Of a stretch of 6,716 nt of DNA, positions 5,826-6,716 are shown in pieces. Location of the stretch: the NCBI GenBank assembly GCA_937858455.1, contig CALLYN010000543.1, positions 1 to 6,716 on the forward strand, given 5' to 3'. The stretch is from an uncultured Kouleothrix sp. (lineage in GTDB: Bacteria > Chloroflexota > Chloroflexia > Chloroflexales > Roseiflexaceae). Each line of letters begins with the position of its first letter. The stretch's first letter is position 1. The notes below the pieces were generated by a model that saw only the letters and a program-made list of their open reading frames with translations, searched no databases and had not been told where the DNA came from. A program made the translations under genes and the position numbers.

Positions 5826-5987
5826 GGACTTATGCGGTGCGCGTTTTTGCCTTCGGCAGAGCGGTACTTTTTTATGGATGGTGCTCAGATGTTGGCGCAG
5901 AGCGCCAACATCTGAGCACAAAAGAAAGCGAAATACCCTGCTGCCGCAGGCAGAAGGAGCCTATATCGCAGGCGACCGCGTAAGTCC
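5826..5987. mobile_element. Fold-back, MITE-like element with terminal inverted repeats, no coding capacity
   Basis: The ends are 13-bp inverted repeats: GGACTTATGCGGT (5826-5838) and ACCGCGTAAGTCC (5975-5987), with one mismatch that is a G-U pair in RNA. Inside are a second symmetric block, TGCCTTCGGCAG (5848-5859) with CTGCCGCAGGCA (5941-5952), one mismatch, and a perfect 18-bp central stem (5881-5919). The inner two blocks share the same symmetry centre; the ends are offset by 13 nt, as if the left arm had lost that many bases. The element carries no reading frame of its own. I recall GGACTTACGC-type ends on some cyanobacterial and related insertion sequences and MITEs, but could not check this. 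No clean target duplication is seen: TTACA abuts the left end (5821-5825), while the right TTACA (5994-5998) is 6 nt away. Confidence 0.6.
5881..5919. repeat. Perfect 18-bp inverted repeat, 3-nt loop (core of the fold-back element)
   Basis: GTGCTCAGATGTTGGCGC (5881-5898) is exactly complementary to 5902-5919 around an AGA loop. In RNA on either strand this would be a very stable hairpin. It is followed by A-rich, not U-rich, sequence on the plus strand (ACAAAAGAAA), so it is not a standard intrinsic terminator. A run of six T precedes it (5868-5873). Confidence 0.9.
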
Positions 5988-6073
5988 GCTCATTTACAAA
6001 CATGCGAACAAAATTCGATAGGCTGTACAAGCTGGCTGAACCCGGAAACTTGCAAACCGCCTAACAAAACTAT

Positions 6074-6716
6074 ATGTCGGACATAGCCATCAGCGCCCAC
6101 GGCCTGGGCAAGCAATTCACAATCGGCGGCCCGCAGGAGCGCTACAAAACGCTGCGCGACACGCTAGCCGACATGGCGCTGGCGCCGGTGCGCGGCGCGC
6201 GCGCGCTGCTGCGCGGCCAGGCCCGCCCACGGCCGCGCACCGAGTCGTTCTGGGCCCTGCGCGACGTGTCGTTCGAGGTGCGCCGCGGCGAGGTGGTGGG
6301 CATCGTCGGGCGCAACGGCGCCGGCAAGAGCACGCTGCTGAAGGTGCTCTCGCGCATCACCGAGCCGACCGAGGGCTACGCCGAGCTGCGCGGCCGCGTC
6401 GGCACGCTGCTCGAGGTTGGCACTGGCTTCCACCCCGAGCTGACCGGCGGCGAGAATATTTTTCTCAACGGCACCATTCTGGGCATGCGGCGCGCCGAGA
6501 TCGAGCGCAAGTTCGACGAGATCGTCGAGTTCGCCGAGGTCGAGCGCTTTATCGACACGCCGGTGAAGCACTACTCCAGCGGCATGTACCTGCGCCTGGC
6601 CTTTGCCGTCGCCGCGCATCTCGACCCCGAGATCCTGATTGTCGACGAGGTGCTGGCGGTTGGCGATGCGCAGTTTCAAAAAAAGTGCCTGGGCAAGATG
6701 GAAGACGTGGCCAACG
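6074..6716 (+). CDS. Polysaccharide export ABC transporter ATP-binding protein (Wzt/TagH/KpsT-like), cut by window end
   Basis: The first 214 residues are present; the gene continues beyond the window. This is the nucleotide-binding subunit expected to power the permease encoded upstream. Walker A is GRNGAGKST (79-87); the family-specific [19 protein letters not shown] (112-130) links it to O-antigen and teichoic-acid exporters; the signature is [10 protein letters not shown] (166-175); Walker B is [12 protein letters not shown] (187-198), including the D-loop. An arginine-rich stretch (39-56) before the core is usual in this group. The H-loop and any C-terminal carbohydrate-binding domain, which would tell Wzt from TagH types, are beyond the end. 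An in-frame TAA at 6062-6064 fixes the ATG at 6074 as the first start. No ribosome site precedes it. The 306-bp gap from the permease, filled by a fold-back element, is unusual because these two genes are normally adjacent. Confidence 0.94.
   Translation, partial: MSDIAISAHGLGKQFTIGGPQERYKTLRDTLADMALAPVRGARALLRGQARPRPRTESFWALRDVSFEVRRGEVVGIVGRNGAGKSTLLKVLSRITEPTEGYAELRGRVGTLLEVGTGFHPELTGGENIFLNGTILGMRRAEIERKFDEIVEFAEVERFIDTPVKHYSSGMYLRLAFAVAAHLDPEILIVDEVLAVGDAQFQKKCLGKMEDVAN

Larger units (their letters stand above)
5768..6073. other. Intergenic region between permease and ATPase, 306 bp
   Basis: No gene is credible here. It contains two GTTGCA units (5777-5782, 5784-5789), the fold-back element at 5826-5987, and an outer inverted pair TTGCAAGTT (5778-5786) / AACTTGCAA (6047-6055). 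It is less G+C-rich than the flanking genes. No convincing promoter or ribosome site for the downstream ATPase was found, so that gene may depend on read-through from upstream. Confidence 0.7.

Noticed and set aside
5881..5919. The 18-bp hairpin as a classical rho-independent terminator
   Set aside because: Neither strand has a U-tract after the stem: A-rich sequence follows on the plus strand, and CATCCATAAAAAAG follows on the minus strand.
5410..6021. Open frame overlapping the permease end and running through the fold-back element
   Set aside because: It is a frame-shifted shadow of the permease that continues into the repeat, with Arg/Ala-rich composition and no ribosome site.

Overview
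The window is G+C-rich bacterial chromosomal DNA. Codons end mostly in G or C, and long spurious antisense frames lie over the real genes. It holds one partial gene at each edge and five complete genes. No gene here fixes the taxonomy. The gene repertoire and style suggest Chloroflexota (a Chloroflexia or Roseiflexus-like lineage), but this is an impression, not a demonstrated assignment. I see no rRNA, tRNA, CRISPR array or transposase.

Layout. Bases 1-369 (minus) encode the N-terminus of an acyl-CoA synthetase/AMP-ligase. Bases 370-789 are a divergent intergenic region with two opposed extended -10 promoter candidates, a 24-bp perfect palindrome at the predicted plus-strand transcription start, and a smaller hairpin nearer the next gene. 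Bases 790-1326 (plus) encode a histidine phosphatase. A strong 15-bp hairpin (1349-1380) separates it from a convergent minus-strand pair: purF (amidophosphoribosyltransferase, first step of purine synthesis) followed by an endonuclease III-related DNA glycosylase with a 4Fe-4S cluster motif. A short divergent promoter region (about 3700-3888) separates purF from a plus-strand surface-glycan set: a GT2 glycosyltransferase, an ABC-2 polysaccharide export permease (Wzm/TagG type), and the matching ATPase (Wzt/TagH type), which is cut by the window end.

How the genes work together. The glycosyltransferase would add a sugar to a growing lipid-linked glycan, and the permease/ATPase pair would move the finished glycan across the membrane. 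purF and the glycosylase sit close enough to share a transcript but have unrelated jobs. The phosphatase and the acyl-CoA synthetase are divergently transcribed and need not be functionally linked.

Most notable points. (1) A 162-bp imperfect fold-back element without coding capacity separates permease and ATPase, which are normally adjacent. (2) The glycosyltransferase stop codon forms part of an extended -10 box (TGATATAAT) placed so that the permease mRNA would be leaderless. (3) Five candidate promoters in the window share a TGnTAnnnT extended -10 with no convincing -35 box. I found no convincing novel multi-gene system; these are regulatory and structural observations.
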